Shown piece by piece: positions 63,070-64,000 of a stretch of DNA of 64,000 nucleotides. Below the pieces are notes generated by a model, which saw nothing but the letters and a program-made list of their open reading frames with translations, was not told the DNA's origin and searched no databases. The position numbers and the translations under genes were made by a program. The DNA is from Crocinitomicaceae bacterium (lineage in GTDB: Bacteria > Bacteroidota > Bacteroidia > Flavobacteriales_D > Crocinitomicaceae): positions 496,001-560,000 of the forward strand of contig JADJGJ010000002.1 of the NCBI GenBank assembly GCA_016708105.1. Reading direction: 5' to 3'. Within the stretch, counting starts at the first letter, position 1; each line of letters starts with the position of its first letter.

Positions 63070-64000
63070 ATGAAAACAAATTGGCTGAACAGAAATTTAC
63101 TCGTGATTGCACTTCTTGCCGGAGGCGCAATTCAAGGTTTTTCTCAGACTACGGTGAGTTTCCCTTTTACGGGTGCTCCAACTTCGTGGACAGTTCCAAA
63201 CTGTGTAACCAGCATCACCATTACGGTGGCAGGTGCGCAAGGCGGTAACGCGCTAGATGGCGCAAGTTATACCGGATCAGCGGGAACCCCAGTATTGGGT
63301 GGTGAAGGTGCGGTTGTAACTGCAACTATTCCGGTTACGCCTGGTGATGTTATTGATATCAACGTAGGCGGACAAGGAACAATTGGTGGCCCAGGCTACA
63401 ATGGTGGTGGAACAGGTAACTTTTCAACGGATGGAAATTTAGTAAATGGTTCTGCCGGTGGTGGTGGATCAACCAATGTGAATTTAAATGGTAGCCCAAT
63501 TATCATTGCTGCAGGCGGTGGTGGTGCCGGCGGAGGATCTTATTCTTTTGGTGCTGAAACCAATATTGGTGGTGACGGTGGTTGTGCAACAGGTCAGGCT
63601 CCTTCTCCAGGTTCACCTTGGATTGGAACCGGTGGTGGTGGTGGAACACAATTTGCTCCGGGTGCCGGTGGTGCTCCATGGGCTGGTGTTCCTACAGGTG
63701 GTTTTGCCGGTGTAGGCGGAACAGGTGGTCAAGGTGGAATTTGGCAAACTGCTCCTGGTGGCGGTGGCGGTGGCGGCTACTTTGGCGGTGGCGGTGGCGG
63801 TAATGATGGTTGCTGTACCGGCGCTAATGGTGGCGCAGGTGGCGGTGGCGGATCAAGTCTTGTACCTGGTGGTGCCGGATGTACGCAAGGTGCTAATACC
63901 GGAAACGGATATGTAACTATAACTTATACCGGCGGCGGATCAACTGCTTCTCTTTCTCCGGCTGCAATTTGTGAAGGCTCAACTACAACTTTATCTTTGG
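63070..64000 (+). CDS. Secreted glycine-rich protein (3' end outside window)
   Basis: ATG at 63070, open to the window edge (310 codons seen). A signal peptide (LLVIALLAGGAIQGFSQ) leads into a domain with SFPFTGAPTSWTVPNCVTSI and then long glycine-rich loops (GGGGSTNVNL, GGGGAGGGSYSFG, GGGGGGYFGGGGGG) spanning about residues 65-285, the glycine-rich beta-sandwich type found in Bacteroidota and other surface proteins. An Ig-like segment (SLSPAAICEGSTTTLSL) begins at the edge. A T9SS tail is expected but not visible. The IS630 remnant lies 171 nt upstream. Confidence 0.85.
   Translation, partial: MKTNWLNRNLLVIALLAGGAIQGFSQTTVSFPFTGAPTSWTVPNCVTSITITVAGAQGGNALDGASYTGSAGTPVLGGEGAVVTATIPVTPGDVIDINVGGQGTIGGPGYNGGGTGNFSTDGNLVNGSAGGGGSTNVNLNGSPIIIAAGGGGAGGGSYSFGAETNIGGDGGCATGQAPSPGSPWIGTGGGGGTQFAPGAGGAPWAGVPTGGFAGVGGTGGQGGIWQTAPGGGGGGGYFGGGGGGNDGCCTGANGGAGGGGGSSLVPGGAGCTQGANTGNGYVTITYTGGGSTASLSPAAICEGSTTTLSL

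Overview
The window looks like a chromosome segment of a gliding, type IX secretion (T9SS) member of the Bacteroidota, most likely a Flavobacteriales relative of the Crocinitomicaceae/Cryomorphaceae. The evidence is a mutY-ssb-gldE-gldD cluster, a PorP/SprF-family protein, at least six secreted proteins ending in T9SS sorting domains, SprB repeats, a membrane pyrophosphatase, AT-rich DNA without Shine-Dalgarno sequences, and many promoters with the Bacteroidota -7 box TAnnTTTG. No rRNA, tRNA or CRISPR array was seen. The lineage is inferred from gene content only.

Layout. 1-4.7 kb: end of a mannose-1-phosphate guanylyltransferase gene, SprT-like protein, an acetyltransferase-fold protein, recX, RNase G, a 30-residue basic ribosomal-type protein and HU. 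4.7-9.3 kb: mutY, ssb, gldE, gldD and a histidine kinase. 9.3-16.9 kb: membrane pyrophosphatase, a type B T9SS cargo with its PorP/SprF partner, dusB and a GYF-domain protein. 17-21.5 kb: two secreted hydrolases with T9SS tails. 21.5-25.5 kb: sulfite reductase and siroheme synthesis operon. 25.7-28.7 kb: isocitrate dehydrogenase, a lipoprotein, a deoxynucleoside kinase. 29-37.2 kb: a membrane protein, a tandem C-rich repeat array, a secreted lysyl-endopeptidase-like protease, a WG-repeat protein and a lipoprotein. 37.2-38.6 kb: an IS4-type element with intact ends and target duplication but a one-base frameshift. 38.8-46.5 kb: mutS, a LamG cargo, small zinc ribbon, DUF2279 protein, and a cytoplasmic HtrA-like protease next to a probable partner. 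46.6-54 kb: a propeller-PP2C signalling protein, patatin, an M23/LysM peptidase and a DEAD-box helicase. 54-61.4 kb: typA, a TPR protein, phosphosulfolactate synthase, DedA and an ELWxxDGT cargo. 61.7-62.9 kb: a decayed IS630 element. From 63.07 kb: a secreted glycine-rich protein running off the edge.

The most interesting observation is the leader of the sulfite reductase operon (21834-22120). A good Bacteroidota promoter, preceded by an inverted repeat, is followed by a 19-codon ORF (MCCMYCMWNDTTPDHYFLY) rich in Cys and Met codons, then a strong intrinsic terminator 13 nt before the sulfite reductase ATG. Three mutually exclusive pairings (1:2, 2:3, 3:4) can be drawn exactly as in trp-type attenuation. 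This suggests ribosome-mediated transcription attenuation of sulfur assimilation by cysteine supply. Secondary points are the protease/YbjN-like gene pair, the patatin gene that restarts in frame right after the M23 stop codon, a subtilase with Glu at the catalytic Asp position, and several start codons directly behind a -7 box (candidate leaderless mRNAs).
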